From Trichopria drosophilae (lineage: Eukaryota; Arthropoda; Insecta; Hymenoptera; Diapriidae): DNA of 64,000 nucleotides. Under the pieces are notes generated by a model. That model saw nothing but the letters and a program-made list of their open reading frames with translations. It had not been told where the DNA came from and searched no databases. Shown here in pieces: positions 21,496-33,641 of this stretch. The stretch lies in NCBI GenBank assembly GCA_030407085.1, contig CM059582.1, positions 208,598,001 to 208,662,000 on the forward strand, written 5' to 3'. Position 1 is the stretch's first letter, and the number at the start of each line of letters is the position of its first letter. The position numbers and the translations under genes are program-made.

Positions 21496-21781
21496 GATGC
21501 TACATAACATATTCGTGGTTGCTAATGGTAACGAGTTTGTTCAAAAATGTGACATTCGTTGGGTTTGGTAGTCAATCGTATTCGATAGCATCTGCAAGCT
21601 GGTACAAAATATACATATTTTTTTAAATAGAAGTGTCGGCGTTTTATTTCCTCTAGTTTAAGTGACACATCTAGAAAAATATGAAGAATTTTTGAATGAT
21701 GTTGTCAAAGTGGGTGTCTCAAAGCCAGAATCAGAATTAAAGACCTTCTATAGAATAATGGAAAATCCTATATGCGCCTGG

Positions 21782-22075
21782 AATCCCGAGCGTTCAAATC
21801 AACGATTTACCAAGGCCGCAATGGCGTAGGTGAGGAAAAGATCGCGTTCGACCCCTCGAGATTTCTACAGTTGCTTATAAGAAATCTTTAACTTTTACAT
21901 TGAAGGATGTTCCATTATTGACATATTGACCATATTGGTACATTTAATTTCGGAAAACAAATGCATTTAGCAATTTCCCTCCTCCACTAGTCGTCCAAAA
22001 CTTGAAATTCACGTTTTTTAGATTTCTAACAATGTTGAGCTCTCGGGATATTTTTGAAATAGCCTTAAAAATTAC
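21782..22075 (+). repeat. Third partial copy of the 19.2-20.7 kb fold-back arm
   Basis: Matches the left arm at 19,206-19,410 (TCCCGAGCGTTCAAAT, GCAATGGCGTAGG, ATTATTGACATATT). It then continues into sequence found only in the right arm (AAATTCACGTTTTTTAGATT, GATATTTTTGAAAT), which shows the arm's original order. Confidence 0.75.
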
Positions 22076-22094
22076 TTTAGAAACGAAAGTACTA

Positions 22095-22268
22095 ATGTCA
22101 CATTGTTTACCTTTTATTAGGCGTATCTCCTTTGATCATCATGGTAAAAATCGAAATCAGCCATGATGGCACTAGACAGGACCTGGCAGTAAGTCTTTCT
22201 AGACACACATGCGCACACTCAGGGTGATCAAATGAGATACGCTTCATAAATGGTAAAAAACGTGACAT
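22095..22268. mobile_element. 174-bp MITE with ~45-bp terminal inverted repeats
   Basis: Starts ATGTCACATTGTTTACC and ends with the complement GGTAAAAAACGTGACAT. Inner TIR blocks GCGTATCTCCTTTGATCA and TGATCAAATGAGATACGC pair closely. AGTAC occurs 2 bp outside the left end and 1 bp outside the right, possibly a 5-bp target duplication. No coding capacity. Confidence 0.8.
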
Positions 22269-22379
22269 GAGTACCTACTCGAAAATTAGGATGGTCCACA
22301 TGGATTGCCCCAGATCTCTAAAAATTAAGGAAACTCTCTCCCCCTTGGCACATGGTGAATAAAGCGACATCTAATACCA

Positions 22380-22900
22380 GGCAAGTTTCGACCGATACAG
22401 ACAAAGGCATCCAGAAACTTCCATTTCAATACGCGTCACCGCACACCGCAGACGTGCAGCGAAGAAGGTTGTCTGTTTGAAGTTCCCAAGGAGCACGGAA
22501 CAGGGAGTCTGGCATACTTACGGCCACCTGTGCATGCATCCGTCCGCATACCGATATATACCCATATTTCCACATACGTGCCCTTTACGTATATATCTTT
22601 CGCACACGCGATAGCAACTTTAAAGTGGTGAGTTACAACGAACTCTGTCCGAGTACCAACGTCGACAATATATTCTGGTCACGCGCGCGTATTCTCTTCG
22701 CTAGAGCGCGCGATCGTAAAGTCTTGACAAAGGATATAGAGTTCGCCAGCTTACATTCTCAGTAGCTATCATAGGGCGGATACCCCCTTTACTACCCCCT
22801 TTACTACCCCCTTACAGTACCCCTCGTATCTTGGCGAATAGGTTAAGCTCTCCGTTTTGCTATAATCGACGTTCCGTGAACTGCGACGAAGGTTTGGAAA
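22380..22900. other. CpG-rich island with C-rich 12-bp tandem repeat
   Basis: High-CpG DNA (for example ACGCGCGCGTATTC and GAGCGCGCGATCG near 22,680-22,715). From 22,781 to 22,824 a 12-bp unit, TACCCCCTTTAC, is repeated about three times. No frame is convincing. A promoter-proximal or enhancer role is possible. Confidence 0.35.
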
Positions 22901-24650
22901 AAGGTCGGTGTGTCACCCCAGTGGTAGGCTGATACGGTGCCATTTTTTATACCAATTTCTAGGAGTTAAGCTCTAAAACGATCATAAAAATGTGTTGAAC
23001 GTACGGGAAATTTGTTTCACTTTCTCGTGCTAGATACCCCTGATGTTCTGTGTTTCAAATAGTCTCGAGCTTAAAGGAAATATTTGGGGAAGCGGACTAC
23101 TATATTTCGGGGGTAATAAAAGTGTCAAATTTTATCGACTTTCTGGATATAAAGATTTTAGTTACTGCAGTCAATTTTGACTCAAAAATACTCCGCAAAT
23201 AAGAGAACCTATAACAAATTGTTTCATGTAACTAATTTTAAAAGCATTATTTAATAAACTTTTTTCTGATTAAAGATATTGTATCGTACAATAAGTAATG
23301 GCACACTTGAGTAAAGTTCGAAATTTATAAATAATATTTCTTAGTTTCGTCCGATATTATGTTAATAATATATAAAATATCGTTATTGAACAAAAAGGAG
23401 CGTTTGCGCCCGCTACGGCACAGATAGAAGGCCTATTACTGAGCGGGAGGCAGCTGCTTTACCACCAGAGGTTATCTTCTGATGGTAAAGTAGTTAGCCA
23501 ACTTTATCGGTCTGAGTTTTCTGTAGTTTTCATTCCACTAAAGCGTCTACCATTTTGAATTTTCATAATCGGAAAATGGAACCTCAATCAAGAATTTAAA
23601 AAGAAATAAAATGTTCTCAAAATTACTGATTTGTCGTTTGCAATACCACATAACAAATCGTACCATAATTTTATAGAAATTGGATTTCCAGAGGTCCAAA
23701 ACTGATTTTTTAATACGGTATCTCAAATAGTGTCACCAAAATTATGGGAATCCCACTTTTTTTAACGGATTTCAAATATACAATTGGGTTTCATAGTCGA
23801 AATGAATGAATGTCGACTTTGATGGCATATTTTGGTCTGTAATTTTTTAGGTTATGTTTATGTACATTTACACACGCGTTCAGCTTCCTAAAGTCATTTG
23901 ATATAGATGCCACTTTTTAAATTTACCTTGATTAAACAGTATCTACGTCACCCTTCTATGGTAGTATTGCAAATCTCTTATTTTTTCAAATTTTACTCTT
24001 TATAGCGAGATAACCAGTGATAAGCTTCTTTCAGTGAATATTCACTTATTTATAAGAGTGTCATCCTTTTAAATATATAAAGAGTCATTTTCGACAACAT
24101 GCAAGAATCAGGAGCTTGCATCTATATATCGGTGCACATGAGAAACCACTGAGCTGTCCATTTAGATCTTATTTTAAATTCTTTATTTAATATAGCTTTA
24201 AACCCATTTTATGACGCCAACTAACCTGGTATATATTTATAATTTATTCGCTTTATAACCTCAAGAAGTAGAATATTTATTTAACGACAAATATTGCTAT
24301 TAGGCCAGTGTACTAATTATTTTAAAATATCTGTGTTTGAAAATATACTGGAGAAAATAATATGACCTAGTTCAACTCGAAATAATTAACTTGTTAAATT
24401 TGCAGTATCTAATTTTAAATTGATGATGAACAATAATTACCGTAATAAATACTTTTGGCCCGATATTTCCTAATTTTCGAAATTTTTAACTCTTTAGGAA
24501 ACCGAATTTAATCTGACGTTCTGTTGGCTAAAGATAAAAGTTTCAAGAATTAGTAAAAAACTAAGACACTTAATTTGATACGTCTTATTGCTTACCACTG
24601 AACATTCGTATCAAACACTTTTACCGAAAATTACTATTCTCATACTCCGC
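22901..24650. other. AT-rich DNA with a 49-nt hairpin
   Basis: At 23,450-23,498 GCAGCTGCTTTACCACCAGA pairs with TCTGATGGTAAAGTAGTTAG across a short loop. R-family-like remnants (CATTTTGAATTTTCATAATC) occur near 23,550. The rest is plain. Confidence 0.5.
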
Positions 24651-24651
24651 A

Positions 24652-24899
24652 AACTACTATTTCGCTCCCTATACCGCAAGAGCAAAATACCACTGTCTCT
24701 CCCTAGGGCGGAAAGTCAATTTCTCACACTCCAGGCACAAAGTAGCACGCCCTCGTAGACAAACAAGGTACAATAGATATTTGCAGAATCTCGTCATCTC
24801 GTCGGCAAACGAGGGAATCGAGTATGAGAAATTGGCTTTGCGCCCTAGGGAGGGAAATTGTTATGTTTCTCTCCTTATATAGGGAGCAAAATAGGTATT
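24652..24899. repeat. ~250-bp fold-back
   Basis: The left arm, ACTATTTCGCTCCCTATA ... CTCCCTAGGGCGGAAAGTC, pairs with the right arm, GCTTTGCGCCCTAGGGAGG ... TATAGGGAGCAAAATAG. CAATTTCTCACACTC pairs with GAGTATGAGAAATTG. Arms are about 100 bp at roughly 75-80% identity. Confidence 0.8.
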
Positions 24900-27800
24900 T
24901 ACAGAATCATGCGTGAAATAACATTCTTATTTTGAATGCCATTCGATTGGTTGTCTCATTTACTGATTAATTATGATAGTTGCCATTTTTATCCAAGTAA
25001 ACATCTTGCTATAACTACAAAATTACTTTCTCTAATAACATTCCTTTAGCAATACTCTTCTTTATAAGGTCCAATATTTTATGCCAACTTTTGATACTAC
25101 CATTTTTTCCAAACATTATAATAATTTTTTTTAATCACACATAAAGCTAAAATTATATAAAGATAAATTGTGATTGCTACTGCATAAAATATTTACTTGT
25201 AAAATATTTTCGTTCCATTAGAGAACATAGGGTTGCGATTTTTATGATTATAATCAGTATTTTCATTATTTGTTTCATGGTTTCCAGTTTGGTTATTAAA
25301 TATGTATTATAAATTACGACGAGCGCAGTTCATAAATAAAATTATTCTGATAAATCCAGTTCTTTTCTCCATTTCCTCTTTTAAGTTTATAAAGATTGTC
25401 ATTGATGAAGATTTTCACGAAAATTTTAGTGAAAAAGTCGTTTAAATTAGAATCAGAATAATAATCCACGTCAAGTATAATTAATCAATAAGAAGATTAC
25501 ATTGCTTTTTATGGCCTCGAGTTTTATTCTTGTAAGTATTTTGCTAATAATAATAAACTGTTGTAAGTAAAAGCATGTAATATTGATGTTATTGGAAAAA
25601 ATAGTTTGATATAAAAATATTATATACAGGTAAGTATTTACACAAAATGAAGTAGGATTATGATTGAATTACAAACTAATTAAACAAACGATTTTTATAA
25701 TTAAAAATAGTTTGAATATCTTAAATCGATTTCTTATTTATTAGAATTTATTGCAATTAATTTTTTTGCATGGATATAGAAAAACATATAAGTTTAGGAT
25801 AAATGTCATTTTTTTAGTTATCTCCTTTTCCTACTTCTATTGAATACCTTTTATCTAAACCAAATATAGTGTTTTACACATAAATTTAAGTAAAACTGTC
25901 GTATAATAATTAGTAATAAAGTTATTGATCGCATACCTAAAATATTAAAAAAAGTTATTGATTAATGCCAGTTCCTTAATTATTTTATGCAATACTCATC
26001 TTAATTAATTACGTTGTTAGCCATGTGGTATATGAACTTACCTGAAACAGAATAAAAATAATAATACATTAATAAACTGATATAAGTTTAGAATAAATAA
26101 TCAATATATAATGACAAAAAAATCTTAATTTAAAAACGAAATAAGTACTAGGTTGTACTAGACTATCTTCGATTCCAGTAACCGTAAAGCAAATGTTAAA
26201 CATATCGGCAAACTAACACAGCTTGATTAAAGTATAAATTGGGAAGTCGAACGAATGTAGGGAAATTAATTAAAAATAGCACTGAGGTAATGTTAACAGA
26301 AACAAGTTTACATCACGACTAAATAAAATTAAATATGCATTAATTATTGGGTACTTAAATTAAAATTGAAATTGTAAGAGTTTAATTAAGCCTCGTTCAT
26401 CGTTTATTCAACATCAAAAATGTCAAAGTTATTTTTAAAATTGCAATATAAATTAAAATTTTTAACTTAATTTTGTAACGTATATTTCTCACAAGTAAAT
26501 TATGTAATAAGCAAAATTAAAGACGTCAAAGTAATATGAAATAATAAGTTCATAAACAAATAATTGTATTTGTAGAGCTTAAGTAGATGAATAGTTAAAG
26601 TTTAATCTATAGTTTGATAATAATTACATTTATTATTAATGTAGATACTTATCATTATGTAGAAAATAAATTCCATTACTAGTAACTATATACTTACTAA
26701 GCTGCAACTTAAATGTATACATTTATTATTAAAGTTTAACAGAATTCTAAATGAAGAGCTAAACAAAATTTAGATACCTCGCTCCCTGAGTCAAAATTAA
26801 TGTTCTACATGATAAGGGGTCATATTATTTATGCGCATTTTAGAAGTTAATAGAACCTTTATATAATCTGTCCACGTTTATATCTTTTTATATTTCACTA
26901 AATTATGTTTCTAAAGTACATTAAGTAAAAAATGTTTTAACCAGAAGTATTGTTTAAAGAGGGAAAAATACGAATGTCAACAGTATCCGTCTTACATGTT
27001 TTGAATAGCGATAGCTGGTATCAGATGTTAACCGTTTGTATTTGAACGTATCAAAAAAATATTGACTAATAAAACATCGCGATTGTATGACAGTTTGACA
27101 TCGACATCATGTTTGATAGTACTGCAATTATTCGATAAAATAATAACATAGACATAGAATGCTGCGATCGATTAGAAATTTTTTTTGCGAAATAACTTGT
27201 TACCCAAATTGACCCATAACATCAGGTTTTTAAGAAATCTGATCCGAAAAATAGCCAAAGTATCCTTTTTGACAATTTCAGGTTAGGATATGTGAAATAT
27301 CTGACATCAAGGGTGAATTAGTGACAACTGATCCAGTACCTCTGATTCAAGTTATATCCCCTGAAATATTGTTTTGGCATCCTGTGTAATTATTAAATTA
27401 GTCACTGAAGCTATTTCACAAAAATATAACACAAGACCACAAATAATTATTTCTTTTACACAATTTTAATCAACAGTAGAGGGTGTTATAGATTTTTGGT
27501 TGCTGAAAACGAATTCATTGTCCAATTTAACTCATCGCATCAGATTTTTCATATATCCTCCTTAAATGGCCACAAAGTATATTTTTAGGATCAGATATCT
27601 TAAATTAGGACATGGTGGTTCAAATCGAAAAACGGATTCGTTTTCTGAGGCCAAAAAGCTACAAGATGCACTAATTCTGATTCAAGGTATCTCGAAACAA
27701 ATGATTTTTGTAGACCTGTGTTATGGTATAGATATATTAGTAGTGATTCTTAATTTATAATCTGGCTACTTCAAAAATATCAGATAATAAACTAACGATC

Positions 27801-28136
27801 GTAACTAGTGACTGTAAACATCATTATTTAAAATGGTAACGTCAGAAGTTCTATTAATGTCTTCCTGTGAAAATATAGTATTTAATGTTTTAACAGTAAA
27901 CTGAACATGATTATGATATAAATCTGATGAATTTAAAACTACTGATTTAAAATAAAAATTTTAATTCCGTAATAAAAATAATTCCATCATAAAAATAATT
28001 AATCCCATTAGTAATAATGGGAACTAATAAATGATGAAAACTACTCTTTTAACACAACTTATAAAAATTACCAAATTACAATATACAATATCTATTTGTA
28101 GATTAGGAGCACTTTATTAATTAATTAGTTTTTCAG
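24900..28136. other. AT-rich desert
   Basis: Over 3 kb of very AT-rich DNA without islands. Two diverged direct copies (27,195-27,270 and 27,500-27,590, sharing TCAGRTTTTT and CCACAAAGTAT-like phrases) may be worn repeats. A TTG-initiated 64-codon frame at 27,566-27,760 is not supported. Confidence 0.45.
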
Positions 28137-28282
28137 TATTTTCTAGTAAACAAAATTATAGCAACCAACTTTTACATCAGGTACAACCGGATTACCCTAC
28201 ATGGATTCGGAATGCATCTGGTCCAACCAGGGCTCCTCTATCGAAACCCAGTTTAGATTCAGCTATAATTAAGCCTAATTAA
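28137..28282 (+). CDS. Possible terminal exon, unrecognised protein
   Basis: A GC-richer island in the desert. A good acceptor (TTAGTTTTTCAG, ending 28136) opens a frame, after two phase bases, that runs 47 codons to a TAA at 28280-28282. The translation is protein-like and non-repetitive, with QPDYPTWIRNASGPTRAPLS and an N-x-S site. There is no ATG, so it would have to be a last exon. Alternatively a donor (CAG|GTACAA) after 28180 would end the exon earlier. No family is recognised and no upstream exon was identified. Confidence 0.22.
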
Positions 28283-31223
28283 TATTTAACTGTTAAATGT
28301 TACTCAAAGTCAATAATAAACAACTTTTTGTATACTAATTAGTAACAAGAGCTGGCTATTTTCCGAGATAATTTTTACATGAGTATAATGCTTTTCTCTT
28401 TCCTTAGTCTGGACAATTGTAATTGAACAAAAAAATGTCCAATGCACTCCTAGCTGCAATATAGACAACCAGTTTCCTGGAGTGTTGATCGGGCTTGTTT
28501 CGAATTATAAGAAATACTAACATTTTGAAATAGTGTTTCCTCTTTCAAATTATCTAAACGCTTGTATTTTTTTATGTAATTTTCGTTCTTTTTTTTCTGA
28601 CATTCGATTAAATGTTCAATATTTACAGTCAGTGATCGTATTATTATTGTTTACCTATACGTTATTCACCGGACAATTAAATCACTTATTAAATATAGTG
28701 TTTGTTATGTAGCGATAAAATCTTTTAAAAAAGTACTTTTGCTTATATTTGTATTTAAATATTATTATCGATTTTAGCATTACCCATTCACATAGTAAAT
28801 GTAAATAAAGTGAATTGCGTATAATACTATTAAACGCATAATTTGGCAATAAAAATTATCATGAATTATTTCGGTTATTTTAGGTTAGGTTAGGTTTGAT
28901 TACGGTAGGTCAGGATATGTATTATCAGTATTTTAGTTACATTGTCTACATTTTCGGTATTGCGTATGTCTGCGTTTCTACTAGTCTTAAATGCTATTAT
29001 AATCTGACCGTTTTCAATCATAAAATGATTTCATCAAATCTGTTTGTAATGATCGCCTGTCGGCTTCAATAGCTAAATTGGTTTAGAAAATGGTCATTTT
29101 TTCATTCGATTAACAGTTTAGATCATTTTTTATTGTCGTGCCACTATAAAATAAAATTTTTTGCTTGTAAACCGGTCTTGTTTTGGTCCTGGATAGTCTC
29201 AAAACTAGGATCATTTTTAGATCACTTTTGGATGTTACAGATTTTTATAAAAAATCAATCAAATTTTGATATTTTCATCAACTCTTTTTCTCTCGGGACT
29301 TTAGTTAGACTTGACAAACGTTATTGAACCAACTACAGCTGATTTTACTAATAATATTTTAAACAAATACATTACAATATTATTACTGTCAATCCCCATA
29401 TTAAAAAATAATGACCACTCAAGCAAAATGAATATTTTTTCTATATAATATTTTGCTTTAGATATTTATATTAATAATTATATTAAAATGTTTTGTAATA
29501 AACTAATAATAAAAATACTAATAAATAAATAAATAAATGAAAAATCGCAGGTGGTTTATATACGACGACTGATTCGCTAATAAAAGTATCCCATAACCAT
29601 TGTCTTAATTTATATAACACCCGGAGTCACTTTAATTATCTCGGAAATGATAAAGTCAGATAACGAAAATAAATATCACTGGATACATTTCTGCAGGCAC
29701 GGGTCTATCCCCTTAAATCTTGCAGCCAGTGAGGATTCATGACTCACGGAAAGGAAACTACGGATGAACTCGGTGACTTTTTTTTCCATTTACAATGTTC
29801 TGATCTTGAAGCTTTATCCAGACCTACTTGCACCCTTGCATTCATTTATTTATTCAACAATGGAAAAATATCTGACATTTTGATTTTACGTCGGGAGTAA
29901 ATGGAAGATGAAGTTACTCTCTTAAATTAATAAAAAGTACGAATTGAACAAGGCGTACAAAAAGTGAATGGAAACGTCAAGGCAACAAAATATTCCAGAG
30001 CAGAAAACAACTAATTTTAATACTTTTCTTTGAGTACTGTTCTGTTGTATTTCATTTCGGATATTTTGCTAATTATTTTATTTTCTGCGTTTGTTAACGT
30101 CTTTCATGTTCGTTCAAATATTTTCCAAGTGAATTACTATTATTTCATTTATCTATAAGTAACTAATTTTCGTTTTATCTGTGGGAAATAAAAAATTGTC
30201 ATCACTACAAACATTGATAAATATGACAAAAGATTAAACTTTTCTTTTTCAGTTTTCATTTTCTACTTTCATAAGAATTTTTAAATAAGTTAACGCATAT
30301 CTTTTATGCTTTTTTCATAATTTTGACTAAAATATGAGATATCAAACTAAGGTCAGCCAGTTCATTTATCTTTATTTTGGTATGCTTCAAAGGCAATACT
30401 CGGTTGACTTTAAATCGTTTCTTTTCTCGTAGCTCCAATAAATCCCCAAATTACATGCAAACTGGAGAGGATCGATGAAAGAAGGCTCGGTTTAGAAATA
30501 CTGCGGTTAAAAATCCCACAGTAAGATGAATAACCTGAAGGGGAACGAAATCCAGTGATACGGAGGATAAGTGCGAGGATTGGAAAAGGTCTGAAGCTGA
30601 AAAGTCTACGAAGACAATTCGAGAAAAACTCCTGCTGATAGTTGGACAGTAGTCGATTTTCTTATCGAGGGTGAACAAAACTCGTGAATTTTTTAGATGA
30701 GAAGGTCGTTCGTCTTTTTGTCTTTCATTCCACGTTCCTTTGACATCAGAAATATTGTTACCAATATAGAAAATATTTATGATAAATAAAAAAATAACAA
30801 AAGTTCTGTATTGTAATTCATTGTTTATCTTGTCTGAAAAAAAAATGATGATTGTTCATAAAGCTTGACGTAAATACAATAAAGTAGACATGAAAAGGTG
30901 AAACAAACCCTTGCCACGAATGCCAGGTTTCCGTTTCGTATTTACTCTGAGTTCTAAATGCAAACGGACAACGATGTCGACTGAACAGTTTGATGTACAG
31001 ATACACGAAACTATCCATGATAGGTACACACAGAAATATTTCCTAAATACACGAATGTGCTATTCAACAGCAGCGTATAATCTATAGGGTACTGTAATAC
31101 AGAAAATGATACAGTTCCTCGACCGGATATTTTGTTGGGAATCTATAGAGATTCTGATTAGCATCACTACGCTCTAAAATTTTTAAAGGGGAACTTTCAC
31201 TTATGGTGAAAAGCTATTTTCAT
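28283..31223. other. AT-rich DNA, short TTAGG block
   Basis: A brief TTAGG run occurs at 28,879-28,897 and an ATAA tetranucleotide run near 29,520. Frames at 29,133-29,327, 30,451-30,678 (minus) and 30,818-31,018 (minus) match nothing known. No other structure was seen. Confidence 0.45.
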
Positions 31224-31251
31224 AGATTGATAATGAAGTCATTATCAATCT
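31224..31251. repeat. 28-bp near-perfect palindrome
   Basis: AGATTGATAATGA is followed by a 2-bp centre and its exact complement. It lies 14 bp outside the large inverted repeat that starts at 31,266. Confidence 0.85.
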
Positions 31252-31265
31252 AGTAGACTGAAACT

Positions 31266-32829
31266 CACTGTTGACCGATTCCATTTCAAATCGGGCAAGG
31301 GTAAAATGTTGACATCTCGAAAATTGTGTTCCATGAAATATGTTGTTCTTTAGGGCAAATAAGAAGACCCGTATTTTTTTGTTTCGAGTTACGCGTAATT
31401 TAAAATCAGGAACAAAAAATAGGGTATAAAACTTTTAAAAAATGCTGTGTTTTCTAAAGTTTTTAATATTTTACTATTATTCCACATGCATATGATTTTG
31501 TTATTGGTACTTTATAGATATCCAGTAATGAAATTGACAAAAATTGAAAAATAAAAAAATGGCGGCCATTTTTCGAAAAAACTAAAAAATCAATTTTTTC
31601 AAAAACATCTTTTTTTTCTTCCATTTTTTTGATAGATTACTGGTAATATTAGGAACAATATATGAGTAGTTTCATATGCGCTAATAGACGCTACTCGGCG
31701 CAGAATTTTTTTTTGTTTTTAATTTAAAGTAGAAATTTTGTCAGGATGGGACATATTTCGTTTTATCGAAATCATTTAAAAATGGGAATACGTCAAAAAC
31801 ATGACATGCAATAACCAGACATCTGAAAAACCCGACACTTCAACAAACCGACATTTCCATGACTTTTGCCGTATCAGTTTCTTTTCAGTTTTTTGTTATA
31901 TATTTTCAAGTTTTCGAAGTGCTAGGTTTGAACATGTTGGGTTTTTGGCGTGTCGGGTTTTTGGTATGCTGCCATAATATATTTGTACACTATCTTTGTC
32001 TCAAATATGTTCTTAATATAATATTTTTTAATTCACTTATAGTAACTTTTTAATTTCAGATTTAACGCAATTCACGGCATACGTTTTTCTTTGTGTAGTT
32101 AATTTGACTCAAAAACCTGAGATACAAAAATTGGACTCCTCAAAAATCTGACACTTCAACAACCTAACAATTCAAAAACTCGCCAATATATGAAAAATAA
32201 CTTGAAAGAAAGCGATACGTTAAAAGTCATGAACATGTCGGTTTTTTTGAAGTGTCGGGATTTTGAGATGTCGGGTTATATTATATGTCACGTTTTTGAC
32301 GTATTCCCTTTTTGAAATAATTTAGATAAAACGAAATATTCCCTATCCTGACAAAATGTCTACTTTAAATTAAAAACAAAAAGAAAATTCTGCAGCCCAG
32401 TACCGTCTTTTAGCGCACATGATACTACTTAGATATTGTGACTAATATTACCAGTAATCTATAAAAAAATGGAAGAAAAAAAAGACGACGTTGTTTAGAA
32501 AATTGACTTTTTAGTTTTTTCGAAAAATGGCCGCCATTTTGTTATTTTTGTCAACTTTTGTCAATTTCATTATTGGATATCAATAAAGTACCAATAACCG
32601 AGTCATGTGCATGAGGTATAATAGTAAAATATTTTTTGGACTTAGCAGATTTTCGTTCCTGATTTTAAATTGCGCATAACTGGGAATAAAAGATTTTTTT
32701 CTTAAAACAAAAAAGTGTGGGTCACCTTATTTGCCCTAAAGAACAACATATTTCATGGAACACAGTTTTCGAGATGTCAACATTTTACCCTTGTCCGATT
32801 TGAAATGGAATCGGACTGTTCTAACAGTG
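31266..32829. mobile_element. 1.56-kb inverted-repeat element
   Basis: Arms of about 650 bp (31,266-31,925 and 32,170-32,829) pair nearly along their length. Both outer ends read CACTGTT inward, then CCGATTCCATTTCAAATCGG and AAGGGTAAAATGTTGACATC. Inner blocks include ATGGCGGCCATTTTTCG / CGAAAAATGGCCGCCAT and TACTTTAAATTAAAAAC. The ~245-bp centre carries several GTCGGGTTTTTG/CCGACACTTCAA phrases like those at 52.1-52.7 kb. Frames inside (31,859-32,053; 32,715-32,897) are by-products. No transposase is present. The superfamily is unknown. Confidence 0.9.
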
Positions 32830-32837
32830 CAATATAC

Positions 32838-33221
32838 GGCGACACGACTATTCAACACATAACTTTTCAACACAAGTTTGTTTTCACCATAAAATAACTT
32901 CATCATAAAATTTGTTAATCAATGACCATTTCACCATAATATATTAATCGTTTTAACAAAATAGATTAAGTTACGTTATGTTAGGTTAGGTTAGGTTAGC
33001 TTATGTCAGGTTATGTCAGGTCAGGTTAGGTTAGATTTTTGTATTATTTTGCGTGTATAATGTATAATTGTTATTTTCAATTATTTTATTCAAGTGTATT
33101 GTATTTGGTTCGTGTTGAAATGATTCTAAGTTGAAAATTCGTATGTTGAACTGCCGTATGTTGAATGTCTGTGATGAAATGTCGTATGTTTAAAAGTGGT
33201 GTGTTGTATAGTCGTAGCACC
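32838..33221 (+). mobile_element. MITE with 9-bp TSD and TTAGG core, copy 1
   Basis: A 384-bp element. The TIRs are GGCGACACGACTATTCAAC and (reverse of right end) GGTGCTACGACTATACAAC. It is flanked by similar 9-mers, GCAATATAC (32,829-32,837) and GGAATATTC (33,222-33,230), a worn 9-bp target duplication. The core at 32,967-33,036 is a degenerate TTAGG run. Subterminal parts repeat short words such as TTCAACACA and GTATGTTGAA. A TSD of 9 bp points to a Mutator-like superfamily; this is inference only. Confidence 0.85.
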
Positions 33222-33230
33222 GGAATATTC

Positions 33231-33641
33231 GCTGTATGGACGGCCACGACATTTTTATAATTAGTATAAAATGAGATTAGAAATTGTGTCAGAGTAAGTG
33301 CCGCTAATTTGAACTGAACTACGATCAGAAGATTTGACGGAAAGACCTTTAAAACTGTATCAGATACTCACCGTTCGTTGGCGCATATTTATTGCATTAA
33401 ACAGATCCACCTTGTGAATTATGATTCTCGCAAGTGGTGAAACACGATATTCTGTAGTCAAAATTCAGTGAGTTATCTTATCAGCTGTTATATAAAATAT
33501 AGCTTTATGTTATATTACAAGAATTGAGTAGCTTATTCGTGGATGCTTCTTAATGATTTCAGATGAATTTTTTTCTATGGAAGAATAATGCAGGGCCATA
33601 TTGACCATGGATGTTGATGAACAAATAAAAATATTATTAAC
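33231..33641. other. Spacer between elements
   Basis: About 410 bp of AT-rich sequence with no partner on the opposite side of the palindrome and no frame. Confidence 0.5.

Noticed and set aside
21148..21571. Cluster of four 62-113-codon frames
   Set aside because: Open on both strands over the GGAGCTCC repeat and hairpin. The second repeat copy at 62.2 kb encodes only a short frame, so there is no sign of coding selection.
23430..23500. tRNA gene or tRNA-derived SINE
   Set aside because: There is a vague A-box-like stretch on the minus strand, but no B-box (GGTTCRANNCC), no cloverleaf and no tail.
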